Origin: UBA4085 sp964556755
GTDB lineage: Bacteria > Acidobacteriota > Aminicenantia > Aminicenantales > UBA4085
Assembly: GCA_964556755.1 (NCBI GenBank)
Contig: CAZKXI010000001.1
Coordinates: 248,001 to 312,000, forward strand
Length of the DNA: 64,000 nucleotides
Direction of reading: 5' to 3'
Within the stretch, counting starts at the first letter, position 1. Each line of letters starts with the position of its first letter. The notes below the pieces were generated by a model, which did no database searches, was not told the origin of the DNA, and saw only the letters and a program-made list of their open reading frames with translations. A program made the position numbers and the translations under genes. This document shows positions 1-7,896 of the stretch, in pieces.

Positions 1-142
1 TGGCCGGGACCTTGATGGCCGCGTCGCGCTGGCCGAGCTTCATCACGGCGCCCTTGCCGTACTGCTTCTCGATCTGGGACACGGCGGCCTCGATGGCCTT
101 GCCGCGGGAAACGGTCTTCTCGTCCGGCTCTTCGTCTTTCAT
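1..142 (-). CDS. recA: RecA recombinase, N-terminal fragment cut by window edge
   Basis: Only the first 47 codons are present; the gene runs off the left edge. The stretch QIEKQYGKGAVMKLG is the conserved RecA N-terminal signature just ahead of the ATPase core, which lies outside the window. The ATG at 140-142 follows a good ribosome site (GAGGAGA, 5 bases away). RecA forms the strand-exchange filament in homologous recombination and triggers LexA cleavage. The charged leader (KDEEPDEKT) before the signature is slightly extended. It lies just downstream of fhs on the same strand, 37 bases away. Confidence 0.9.
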   Translation of the reverse strand, partial: MKDEEPDEKTVSRGKAIEAAVSQIEKQYGKGAVMKLGQRDAAIKVPA

Positions 143-179
143 CGGTCTCTCCTCGCGGACGGGCGAAGCCCCCGGGGGC

Positions 180-1844
180 TCAGCCCATGATGCCGCTGAT
201 ATCGCCTTCATCCGAGACGTCGATCTTCTCCGCCGCCGGCGCCTTGGGCAGGCCGGGCATGGTCATGATCTCGCCGCACAGGGCCACCACGAAGCCGGCC
301 CCGGCGCTCAGCTTGGCGTCGGTGACCGTGACGGCGAAGTCGCGCGGGCGGTTGAGGGCCTTGGCGTCGTCCGAGAGCGAGTACTGGGTCTTGGCCACGC
401 AGACGGGCGCCGTGGCGAAGCCGTCGGCCTCGTAGCGCTGCAGCTTCTTGCGGGCTTTGGCCTCCACGGCCACCCGGGCCGCCCCGTAAGCCCGGCGGGC
501 GATGATCTCGATCTTCTCGATCAGGGACGCTTCCAAGGGGTAGAGGTACCGGAAGTCGGGCTTGTCCCGCTCGATCGTCTCCATGACCTGGCGGGCCAGG
601 TCCAGGCCGCCCCGGCCGCCGAGGCCGAAGACGTCGCTCAGGGCGTAGCGGAAGCCCTCCCGGCCGGCCAGCCCGTCGAAGGCGGCCACTTCGGCCGCCG
701 TATCGGTGGGGAACTTGTTCAGGGCCACGACCAGGGGGACGCCGAACAGGCGGACGTTCTCGACGTGCTTGCGCAGGTTCTCGAAGCCCCTTTCGACGGC
801 CAGGACGTTCTCCGCGTTGAGCGCGTCGGCCTTGACCCCGCCGTGGTACTTGAGCGCCCGCAGGGTCGCCACGATAACGACCGCGGCCGGCGGCGGGATG
901 TGGCCGGTGCGGACGACGATGTCCATGTACTTCTCGGCCCCCAGCTCGGTGGCGAAGCCGCTCTCGGTGATGACGTAGTCGGCCAGGCGGAGGGCCAGGC
1001 CGGTGGCGATGACCGTGTTGGTGCCGTGGGCGATGTTGGCGAAGGGCCCGCCGTGGACGAAGGCGGGATTGCCTTCCAGGGTCTGGACCAGGTTGGGCTT
1101 GAGGGCCTCCTTGAGCAGGGCGGCCATGGCCCCGGCCGCCTTGATCTGGCCGGCCGTGACCAGCTTGCCGTCGGGAGCGTAGCCGACCACGATCCGGGCC
1201 AGGCGGGCCTTCAGATCGGCCAGGTCCTTGGCCAGGCAGAGGATGGCCATGACCTCGGAGGCGGCGGTGATGTCGAAGCCGGTCTCCCGGCCGTAGCCGC
1301 CGTTGGGGTCGTTGAGGCCGACCAGGATGCTCCGCAGCCCTCGCTCGTTCATGTCCATGGCCCGCTTCCAGGTCACCTTGCGGGCGTCCAGCTGGGCGGC
1401 CGGGCCGTCGAAGTGGAGCCGGTTCTCGACCATGGCGGCCAGGAGGTTGTGGGCCGTGGTCACGGCGTGGATGTCGCCGTTGAAGTGCAGGTTGATGTCC
1501 TCGCTGGGATGGACCTTGGCCTTCCCCCCGCCCGTGGCCCCGCCCTTCATGCCGAAGACGGGGCCGAGCGACGGCTCCCGCAGAGCGGCGACGGCCTTGT
1601 GGCCGAGGAGGGCCAAGGCGTCGGTCAGGCCCACGGCGGTGGTCGTCTTGCCCTCGCCGGCCGGGGTGGGCGTCATGGCGGTGACCATGACCAGGCGGCC
1701 GGCCGGCCGGCCCGAGGCGGGCGCCAGGGCCGGGTCGACTTTGGCCTTGAAGCGGCCGTGGAAATCGATGCTTTCGGGGGGCAGGCCGAGCTTGGCGGCA
1801 ATGGCCTGGATCGGTTCGATGCCGGTCGGGGTTTTTTCTGCCAT
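180..1844 (-). CDS. fhs: Formate--tetrahydrofolate ligase
   Basis: A full-length enzyme of 554 residues, the usual family size. It makes 10-formyl-tetrahydrofolate from formate, ATP and tetrahydrofolate in the cytoplasm, feeding purine and formyl-Met synthesis or the methyl branch of the Wood-Ljungdahl pathway. The ATP-binding motif TPTPAGEGKTTT lies near residue 57 and is followed by the conserved REPSLGPVFGMKGGATGGG segment. The C-terminal end (GEIMTMPGLPKAPAA) is also typical. It may be co-transcribed with recA. Nothing in the window shows whether it works in acetogenesis or only in biosynthesis. Confidence 0.96.
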   Translation of the reverse strand: MAEKTPTGIEPIQAIAAKLGLPPESIDFHGRFKAKVDPALAPASGRPAGRLVMVTAMTPTPAGEGKTTTAVGLTDALALLGHKAVAALREPSLGPVFGMKGGATGGGKAKVHPSEDINLHFNGDIHAVTTAHNLLAAMVENRLHFDGPAAQLDARKVTWKRAMDMNERGLRSILVGLNDPNGGYGRETGFDITAASEVMAILCLAKDLADLKARLARIVVGYAPDGKLVTAGQIKAAGAMAALLKEALKPNLVQTLEGNPAFVHGGPFANIAHGTNTVIATGLALRLADYVITESGFATELGAEKYMDIVVRTGHIPPPAAVVIVATLRALKYHGGVKADALNAENVLAVERGFENLRKHVENVRLFGVPLVVALNKFPTDTAAEVAAFDGLAGREGFRYALSDVFGLGGRGGLDLARQVMETIERDKPDFRYLYPLEASLIEKIEIIARRAYGAARVAVEAKARKKLQRYEADGFATAPVCVAKTQYSLSDDAKALNRPRDFAVTVTDAKLSAGAGFVVALCGEIMTMPGLPKAPAAEKIDVSDEGDISGIMG

Positions 1845-1917
1845 GTTCTCGCGGGCTCCTTGGCGCCTAGTTTAACCGGGATAGGGGGCGGGCGGCAACC
1901 GGTTTCATGCCCCTCCC

Positions 1918-2739
1918 CTAGCGGCTCCGGCTGAGAAAGAGCAGGTCGTAGTCCTGGATCAGGCCGTGGTCGGCGAAGGAGAAGAAGCGGTTGTTGCCGA
2001 TGACCAGGTGGTCCAGGACCTTCAGCTGCATGATGCGGGCGGCGAAGACGAGCTCGCGGGTGATCTCCCGGTCGCAGGGCGAGGGATCGGGATCGCCGGA
2101 CGGGTGGTTGTGGACGAAGACCATGGCCGCGGCGTTGAAGCGGAGCGCCTCCTTCATGATCTCGCGCGGGTAGACGGCGCTGGAGTCGACGGTGCCTTCA
2201 AAGAGCGTCCTCTCCTCCAGGATCTGGTTCTTGGAGTCGAGGAAGAGGACCTTGAAGCACTCCCGCTTCAGGTCCCGCATGGCGTGGGTGAGATAGTCGA
2301 AGGCCTCCACGGAGGAGCGGCAGTAGGGCCGGGCCAGCATCCGGTCCTTGAGGAAGCGGCGGGACACCTCCTGCACCAGCCGGATACCGAAGACGTTGTG
2401 GGCTCCGATGCCGTCGATCCTCTGCAAATCGTGGGTCTCGGCTTCCAACACCCCGCGCAGGGTGCGGAACTCGGCCAGGGCCCGGCGGGCCGCCCTCCGG
2501 CAGTCCCGCCGCGGCGTGCCCAGGGTCAGGAGGAGCTCGACGACCTCGTGGTCCAGGAAGGCGTTCAGGCCGGCCTTGAGGAACTTCTCGCGAAGGCGGC
2601 GGCGATGTCCGTCCCTATCGTCTTCGCCCGCGCGGCCGGCCTCGACAGGCTCGACAGGCTCGGGGGCCTCGGAGCGGATCTCCTCCGGGTCCCCGGGCGG
2701 GCCGGCGGCGGGGGCGTCATCAAAAAGACGGCGGTCCAT
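1918..2739 (-). CDS. radC: RadC/JAMM-domain protein (UPF0758)
   Basis: RadC-family protein: a helix-hairpin-helix-like N-terminal half (GHRRRLREKFL onward) and a C-terminal MPN+/JAMM metalloprotease fold with the metal motif HNHPSGDPDPS. The classic DNA-repair role of RadC has not held up experimentally, so the function is open. Two starts are possible: ATG at 2737-2739 (273 residues) and an upstream ATG at 2812-2814 (298 residues). I chose the shorter one because the extra 25 residues come from the terminal repeat of an intergenic element (2801-3092) and neither start has a strong ribosome site. Even from 2739 there is an acidic, proline-rich leader of about 40 residues before the conserved part. 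Confidence 0.88.
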   Translation of the reverse strand: MDRRLFDDAPAAGPPGDPEEIRSEAPEPVEPVEAGRAGEDDRDGHRRRLREKFLKAGLNAFLDHEVVELLLTLGTPRRDCRRAARRALAEFRTLRGVLEAETHDLQRIDGIGAHNVFGIRLVQEVSRRFLKDRMLARPYCRSSVEAFDYLTHAMRDLKRECFKVLFLDSKNQILEERTLFEGTVDSSAVYPREIMKEALRFNAAAMVFVHNHPSGDPDPSPCDREITRELVFAARIMQLKVLDHLVIGNNRFFSFADHGLIQDYDLLFLSRSR

Positions 2740-2800
2740 GATCTTGGTCCCGTCCCAGTAGACGCTCGGGAGGGCCCGTTTTCGCACCGCGTCAATAAAA

Positions 2801-3092
2801 GGTTCTTCTCCCATCTCCGGGAGGAGGTTCGGAGTATCGTCCCGGCGGCTTCGGGCGCAACTCGCCTTTTCCCACAGCTCTCTTCGGCGCCTGCGGAACT
2901 CCGCATCCTAGACTGACCGATCATTGTGATCACTCCCTCCATCCCGGCTCCCTGGAATAATCGCGTGCTCAAACATCCCTCGGCGCCCGTTGGGTGCCCT
3001 CAGAGAACTGTGGAAAAAGGCTGCGCCCTTGCTATTTCGCCGTTGGCCGACACCCCGAACCGTCCCTTACTCCCGGAGCTGGTAGAAGATCC
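2801..3092. repeat. Degenerate palindromic intergenic element, copy A
   Basis: The two ends are imperfect inverted copies. The left end (GGTTCTTCTCCCATCTCCGG, from 2801) matches the complement of the right end at 3070-3092. The match continues inwards: CCTTTTCCCACAG near 2872 pairs with CTGTGGAAAAAGG near 3008, and the CGGCCAACGGCG motif shared with the copies at 31876 and 38901 reads on the minus strand near 3040-3055. It fills the gap between radC and the UroD-fold gene and overlaps the longer possible radC start. It encodes nothing convincing. I read it as an old, decayed member of the family described at 31876. Confidence 0.6.
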
Positions 3093-3104
3093 CCAACAAA
3101 AGTA

Positions 3105-4142
3105 TCAGAGGCGGCCGGCGGCGGCGGAGCGAACGAGGGCCCGACGGACGGCCTGGATCCTCTCGGGAGCCAGGGTGAAGGGGACGATCCCGGTGCCGAG
3201 CATGAAGCCGGGACGCCGCAGGCCTGTCTCCAGGATGGCCGCGGTCCGGGACTCGATCTCGTCCAATGAAGCCGTCTCCAGGAAGCGGGGGTCGAGGTTG
3301 GCCCGGACGAGGACGGCCGGATCGGGAACCCGTTCCAGGAAGCCGCCCAGGTCGGCGGTGAAGTCGCAGAGGACGTTGTTGGTCCCGGTGCGCAAAAGGT
3401 CGGGGAGGAGCGGCGTCGTATCCCCGCCCATGATGAAGGGGACGAGCGGGACGCCCAGCTCGGCGCGGAAATAGGCGATCACCCGGGCCGTGACCGGCAG
3501 GATGGCGCGGCGGTAGAGGGCCGGCGAGACGAGCGGCGGCGCGGCGTGGGAATCGAAGAGGATGACGCCGAGCCCCCTGTCGACGAAGGCCTTGCCGTAG
3601 GCCTCCACGGCCACGGCGCAGAAGTCGAGGAGCGAGGCGACCCAATCCGGCTGGTCCAGGAGGGCCATCAGGAGGGGCTCGTCGCCGACCAGCTCGGCGG
3701 CCATGGAGAAGGGCGCGCTCAGGGCTCCCCGGACCAGGACCTCGCGGCCGGCGTAGGCCTGCAGACGGCGGCCCGCCTCCAGGAAGACGGGCATGCGGCC
3801 GCTGCGCTCCGGATCGGGCAGGGGGAGGAGGCCGATGTCGCCGCCCGGCTTCAGCGGGCGTCCCTCGATCACCGGGACCTCGGGGCCTTCGAAGAAGCGG
3901 ACCCGGGCGCCGGCCGCTTCGGCCTCCACGTTGTAGACGTCCAATCCGACGGTCAGGGCATCCGGCTCGTAGACTTCCAGCTCGCGGGACAGGGCCTTCT
4001 CCAGGAGCATGGCGTTGCGGGCCACGGCGGACGGGGTCGAGCCGACGAGCGCGGCCTTGTGCTCATAGACGGCGGGCAGGAAGGGCGGCCTGTCGGCGGC
4101 CCGGCCTTCCAGCAGCGCCCGGATTCTTTGTTGCCCTGTCAT
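3105..4142 (-). CDS. Uroporphyrinogen decarboxylase-fold protein (methyltransferase-like)
   Basis: A protein of 345 residues of the UroD/MtaA/CmuA superfamily. The start MTGQQRIRALLEGRAADRPP and the C-terminal AILETGLRRPGFMLGTG are typical. It is unlikely to be haem-pathway HemE because the MRQAGRY substrate loop is missing. Corrinoid methyltransferases of the family carry an HxCGxT zinc motif; the equivalent segment here reads PFIMGGDTTP, so the His and Cys ligands appear to be replaced. It may therefore act on another substrate or be non-catalytic. It stands alone, with no corrinoid protein or haem gene nearby. Family placement is firm; function is unknown. Confidence 0.8.
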   Translation of the reverse strand: MTGQQRIRALLEGRAADRPPFLPAVYEHKAALVGSTPSAVARNAMLLEKALSRELEVYEPDALTVGLDVYNVEAEAAGARVRFFEGPEVPVIEGRPLKPGGDIGLLPLPDPERSGRMPVFLEAGRRLQAYAGREVLVRGALSAPFSMAAELVGDEPLLMALLDQPDWVASLLDFCAVAVEAYGKAFVDRGLGVILFDSHAAPPLVSPALYRRAILPVTARVIAYFRAELGVPLVPFIMGGDTTPLLPDLLRTGTNNVLCDFTADLGGFLERVPDPAVLVRANLDPRFLETASLDEIESRTAAILETGLRRPGFMLGTGIVPFTLAPERIQAVRRALVRSAAAGRL

Positions 4143-4233
4143 ATCGGCCCCCTATCATACTCCATCCAGAGGCCCCGGTGAATTTGACCCCCCCGGCGGC
4201 CTGTGGTACAACCGCAGCCCCGAGGAGGCCTCC

Positions 4234-5058
4234 ATGAACGGCAACATCCCGACCCTGTTCGTCAGCGGCAAGACCCTGCCGGAAGCCTGGGAGAAGGCCG
4301 TCCTGGCCTGCTGGCGCGAGGGGGCGGCGATCAAGACCGAGTACGACAAGCCGGGGGACCCGCCCAGCCGCGACTGCACCATGACTTGGGTCGTCGAGGA
4401 CCCCTTCGCCGAGCCGCGCATCCACCGGGCCTTCCCGGGCGGGCTGGAAGACCTGGAGATCTACCGCCAGGAGGTCGTCGACGGCGTGCACGATCATTGG
4501 ATCGCCCCCCAGGAGGGGAAGTGGACCTACACCTACCACAAGCGCCTCTTCGGCTACGAGATCGAGGGGCGGGCCATCGACCAGATCGAGGCCGCCGTGG
4601 CCAAGCTGGCCGAGACCGGGCATACCCGGAGGGCCCAGGCCATCACCTGGAACGTCCGCCTCGATCCGCCGACCTATGATCCGCCATGCCTGCAGCGCCT
4701 GTGGTTTCGTCTCCTCGACGACGAGGAGGGCCGGCCGGTCCTCAACATGAACGCCCACTGGCGGTCGCGCGACGCCTACAAGGCCGCCTACATGAACGTC
4801 TTCGCCCTGACCGATCTGCAGAAGCGGATCGCCGGCCGCGTGGCGGAGCGGATCGGCCGCCCGGTCCGGGTCGGCCGCTACGCCGACCTTGTCGACAGCT
4901 TCCATATCTACGGCTCGTACTTCAAGGATTTCGAGGGCTTTCTCCGGATGGTCGAGAAGAGGAGCTTCGAGGACCGCACCTGGGACAGCTCCTACGCCGA
5001 GCCGATGTTCGCCGAGGCCCGCGAGAGGCTGCGCCTCGAGACGGAAGAAGGCCGCTGA
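4234..5058 (+). CDS. Thymidylate synthase-family protein, atypical
   Basis: A protein of 274 residues with the thymidylate synthase / deoxynucleotide hydroxymethylase fold. The catalytic cysteine is in DPPCLQRLWF (Cys152). The phosphate and base ligands follow in order: RSRD, the Asn eight residues after that Asp (ending AAYMN), and the His-Tyr pair in DSFHIYG. An Asn at that position is the feature of dUMP-using enzymes rather than dCMP hydroxymethylases. The rest of the chain is unlike E. coli ThyA and recalls the divergent thymidylate synthases of archaea. The start has a GAGGAGG site. The next gene begins 13 bases downstream. Likely role: dTMP synthesis; the methyl donor is not proven. 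Confidence 0.82.
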   Translation: MNGNIPTLFVSGKTLPEAWEKAVLACWREGAAIKTEYDKPGDPPSRDCTMTWVVEDPFAEPRIHRAFPGGLEDLEIYRQEVVDGVHDHWIAPQEGKWTYTYHKRLFGYEIEGRAIDQIEAAVAKLAETGHTRRAQAITWNVRLDPPTYDPPCLQRLWFRLLDDEEGRPVLNMNAHWRSRDAYKAAYMNVFALTDLQKRIAGRVAERIGRPVRVGRYADLVDSFHIYGSYFKDFEGFLRMVEKRSFEDRTWDSSYAEPMFAEARERLRLETEEGR

Positions 5059-5071
5059 GGCGGAGGCAGCC

Positions 5072-5713
5072 ATGACTATCCCCATGATCGCTCTGACGGC
5101 CGTCGCCGGAATCTGCGCCCTGGGCACGGTCTACGGCGAGACGACGGAAAGGCGCGGCCTCGTCTGGATCTTCAAGCCGGCGGCGACGATGGCCATCATC
5201 GTCCTCGCCTTCCTGCGCCCGGGGGCGGGTGCGCCGGCCGTGTACAAGACCTTCATGGTGGCCGGACTCGTCGCCTCCCTGGCCGGGGACGTCTTCCTCA
5301 TCCAGAGGGACCGGCTCTTCCAAGCCGGCCTGGCCGCCTTCCTGGTGGCTCAGATCCTCTACATTCGCGCCTTCCTGTCGGTCACCCCGGCCCGGGTGGA
5401 CTTCCTGTCGGTCCTGCCGCTGCTTCTGGCCGGCCTTTTCATGATGACCATCCTCTTCCCCTATCTGGGCCGGCGCAAGGTGCCCGTGGCGGTCTACATC
5501 CTATCCCTCGTGGTCATGGCCGGCTTGGCCTCGAACCGCTTCGTCATCCAGGGCGGAGCGCCGGCGCTGCGGGCCTTTATCGGGGCCATCCTCTTCATGA
5601 TCTCGGACGCGATCCTGGCCATCCTTCAGTTCGTCCGCAAGATCCCGGGCGGCCGGGCCATGAACCTCTCTCTCTATTTCCTCGCCCAGTGGCTCCTGGC
5701 CCTGTCCATTTGA
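5072..5713 (+). CDS. YhhN/TMEM86 family membrane protein
   Basis: About eight hydrophobic helices over 213 residues, with the family hallmarks AGLVASLAGDVFL near residue 66 and FMISDAILAI near residue 180. The two conserved acidic residues (GDVFL and SDAIL) match the proposed active site of lysoplasmalogenases, which cleave the vinyl-ether bond of lysoplasmalogens. Bacterial YhhN proteins are annotated that way but few have been tested. ATG at 5072 follows GGAGGCAGCC. It probably shares a transcript with the thymidylate synthase gene. The last codons (ATT TGA) form the outer edge of the inverted-repeat element at 5710-5947. Confidence 0.82.
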   Translation: MTIPMIALTAVAGICALGTVYGETTERRGLVWIFKPAATMAIIVLAFLRPGAGAPAVYKTFMVAGLVASLAGDVFLIQRDRLFQAGLAAFLVAQILYIRAFLSVTPARVDFLSVLPLLLAGLFMMTILFPYLGRRKVPVAVYILSLVVMAGLASNRFVIQGGAPALRAFIGAILFMISDAILAILQFVRKIPGGRAMNLSLYFLAQWLLALSI

Positions 5714-5947
5714 ATCAGCAGACATATACCGAATTCTATTCTCAGACACAGACTCAATTCGGTCGCGGGGCACCCTTTTCTCCCGTGAATACAACGCTTT
5801 ATTGACTCAGGCCGGCTGCGTCTCAGCAGTCGCGAAAGGCCCAGGCGCCGACCTCTTTGAGAGAGGGGATGGCGACAAAATAATGCGACAATAAAAAGAA
5901 TAAAGCCTTGGGAAGACCTTGAATTCGGTATATGTCTGCTAATTCAA
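5710..5947. repeat. Palindromic MITE-like element with near-perfect 27-base ends
   Basis: The left end 5710-5736 (TTGAATCAGCAGACATATAC...) and the right end 5921-5947 are inverted copies of each other with one mismatch; the inner 20 bases match perfectly. The interior is much richer in A and T than the flanking genes (for example 5872-5906) and has no good reading frame. It lies exactly between two convergent genes, and the stop codons of both (TGA 5711-5713 and TAG 5939-5941) fall in the repeats. The ends differ from those of the family at 31876, so this is a separate element. A miniature transposable element is the simplest reading; a shared terminator-like role is possible. Confidence 0.75.
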
Positions 5948-7894
5948 GGCTAGGCCGGCGAGAAGACTGTTGAGGAGGGCGGGGGAGCCGCGGCCGCCGG
6001 CCGTCAACAGCCAATAGACGGGGCCGTCCAACACGGCCGCCGCGGCCTTGTCGCCTCTAGCCAGCGACCAGACAGTCCGGCCGCCGGCTGAAGACCGCTT
6101 CGGCTTTCCGGCTCCCACGGCCCGAATCAGGGCGGATGCCGCCGCCGCGTCCAGCTCGATCCAGGGCTGGTAGGCGCCCTCCTGCAGGGACGCCTCGGCC
6201 CCGCCGGGGCCCTTCATCCCCACGACCGTGGCATCCGGCCAAACCGCGTCGAGCTTGCCGAAGGAGAAGCCCTTCGGCTTGGTCAAGCGGATTCCCAGCC
6301 AGGGATTGCGATAGACGTCGCCCGAGATCGTATGCGGCTCGGCCCCTTCGGGGACGACGACCGTCTTCCCATCCTCCCCCTCGTACTCGAGGATCCGTAC
6401 CTGCACTTGCCCCATCAGCTGCGAGGCCGCGCCGCCCGTGAGTGAGCCGGAGCCTTCGTAGAGAGACGACGCGGCAATCCCGATCCGGGCCGCATCGGCG
6501 ACGCCGGGGGAGACGACCGCCGAGTCGAGCGGCAGCCAGGTCTCCCCTATCCGGACCTCGGTCCAGGCGTGGCCGCCGAAGACGCCCTGCAGATAGACGT
6601 AGCCGATGACGACGCGCGAAGGGATGCCCGCGGCGCGGGACATGGCGGCCAGGAGGGTCGCATATCCGAGGCAGGTCCCGTGGCGGTCCTTGAACAGCTC
6701 GCTGGACGGGGCCAGGGCGATGCCGGCGTCGAAGGTCATGTTGTCGGTCACCCAGCGCCGCAGCTTGAGAGCCGCCCGCCACGCATCGGATTCGCCGGCC
6801 AGGATCCGGGCCGTCTCGGCCCGCAAAGCGGGATCATCCGACTGGACAACCGCATTGGCGGATAGAAAGGGCTTGTCGGCCGGCATGGAGGGGAGCGGAA
6901 GCCGGATGGGGCGGGGCGCCGAGGGCCGCCGGACTTCGAGATCCAGGCTCCCGGCCGTGCGGGCCAGGACCTTCTGCTGAGCCGTTCCGAGATCCGGCCA
7001 GCTCAAGCCGGTGTCCCGCCGGGCCAGGCGAGCCTTCAGCCTCTGAAGCGTCCTGGCCTTGGGCAGGCGGATCGAGGTCCGGATGACCGAGCGGGCGTAG
7101 ATCTCCTCCGACAGGGACGCCCCGCCCGCGGCCGCCTGGGCCTGCTCCCGGGTGGCCCGGACGAACTCGGCGGCGCCGAACGGAGTGGCCATCTCCTGGC
7201 GGACCGCCTCGTGGTCGGCATCGAGCCAGGCCAGGGCCTTGGCCCCCGCCCCTTCCAGGAATTCCTCCGTCTTGAGAGCCTCGATCTCGCGGCCCAGGAC
7301 CCGGATCTTCTCGCGCCCCAGGCAGGTCCGCTTCCCCCGGGCCGGCTTCTCCAGCTCGTCGGCATAGGTCTGGTACTCCAAGACGTCGCCCGGCTTGCGG
7401 ATCTCCGCTTTCGAGCGGCGCCTCAGTCCCTCCGGGCCCAGCAGCGGGCCCTTGAACGGGATGCTGCGGGTGTAGCTCTTGCCGCCGGATTCGCTGCGGA
7501 TCTCGATCGTCCCGTCGCCCATCGTGGCCGCCGATTTCATGACCAGGGCCGAAGCCTTTGTCTCGCTGCCGGTGCGGCGAAGGAGGCCGTCCGGCCCCTC
7601 CTCGATTCGGCCGCTCACCGAGAGATCGACCCGGCTTCCCAGCCTGTTGATGACCATGACCATGAGCGTTTCCGTCGTGAATCCCCCGCCCGGACCGCCC
7701 GCCACGCGCTCCCGGAAGAAGCCCACGGGCGTCCCGCCCAAAATGACGACGAACCAGCGCTCCTGGAGGGGAGAAGCGCCCTGGACCCGGACCGGAGCCG
7801 CGGGCACGGCCAAGCTCCTTCCCCCCATTCCCAAGGCGAGGGCGAGCAGGATCGGGACGGCCCGCCGCGCTCTCGTTCGGACGCGACGCGGCAT
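5939..7894 (-). CDS. Secreted transglutaminase-like cysteine protease-fold protein
   Basis: A protein of 651 residues with an N-terminal export signal (ARRAVPILLALALGMGG). The transglutaminase-like core carries a full catalytic triad: Cys408 in HGTCLGYATLL, His442 in GGHAWTEV and Asp457 in WLPLDSA. The 350 residues before it resemble the long N-terminal domains of DUF3857-type bacterial transglutaminase proteins; about 170 residues follow. Whether it crosslinks or cleaves peptides is unknown. It is co-directional with the nuclease lipoprotein gene, which ends 2 bases upstream of its start codon, so the two are probably one operon. The last three codons and stop (TTG AAT TAG) come from the inverted repeat of the element at 5710-5947. 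Confidence 0.85.
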   Translation of the reverse strand: MPRRVRTRARRAVPILLALALGMGGRSLAVPAAPVRVQGASPLQERWFVVILGGTPVGFFRERVAGGPGGGFTTETLMVMVINRLGSRVDLSVSGRIEEGPDGLLRRTGSETKASALVMKSAATMGDGTIEIRSESGGKSYTRSIPFKGPLLGPEGLRRRSKAEIRKPGDVLEYQTYADELEKPARGKRTCLGREKIRVLGREIEALKTEEFLEGAGAKALAWLDADHEAVRQEMATPFGAAEFVRATREQAQAAAGGASLSEEIYARSVIRTSIRLPKARTLQRLKARLARRDTGLSWPDLGTAQQKVLARTAGSLDLEVRRPSAPRPIRLPLPSMPADKPFLSANAVVQSDDPALRAETARILAGESDAWRAALKLRRWVTDNMTFDAGIALAPSSELFKDRHGTCLGYATLLAAMSRAAGIPSRVVIGYVYLQGVFGGHAWTEVRIGETWLPLDSAVVSPGVADAARIGIAASSLYEGSGSLTGGAASQLMGQVQVRILEYEGEDGKTVVVPEGAEPHTISGDVYRNPWLGIRLTKPKGFSFGKLDAVWPDATVVGMKGPGGAEASLQEGAYQPWIELDAAAASALIRAVGAGKPKRSSAGGRTVWSLARGDKAAAAVLDGPVYWLLTAGGRGSPALLNSLLAGLALN

Positions 7895-7896
7895 GA

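Noticed and set aside
3067..3645. Arg/Pro-rich frames overlapping the UroD-fold and other genes
   Set aside because: These are out-of-frame shadows produced by GC-rich codons; their composition is biased and they lack start signals.
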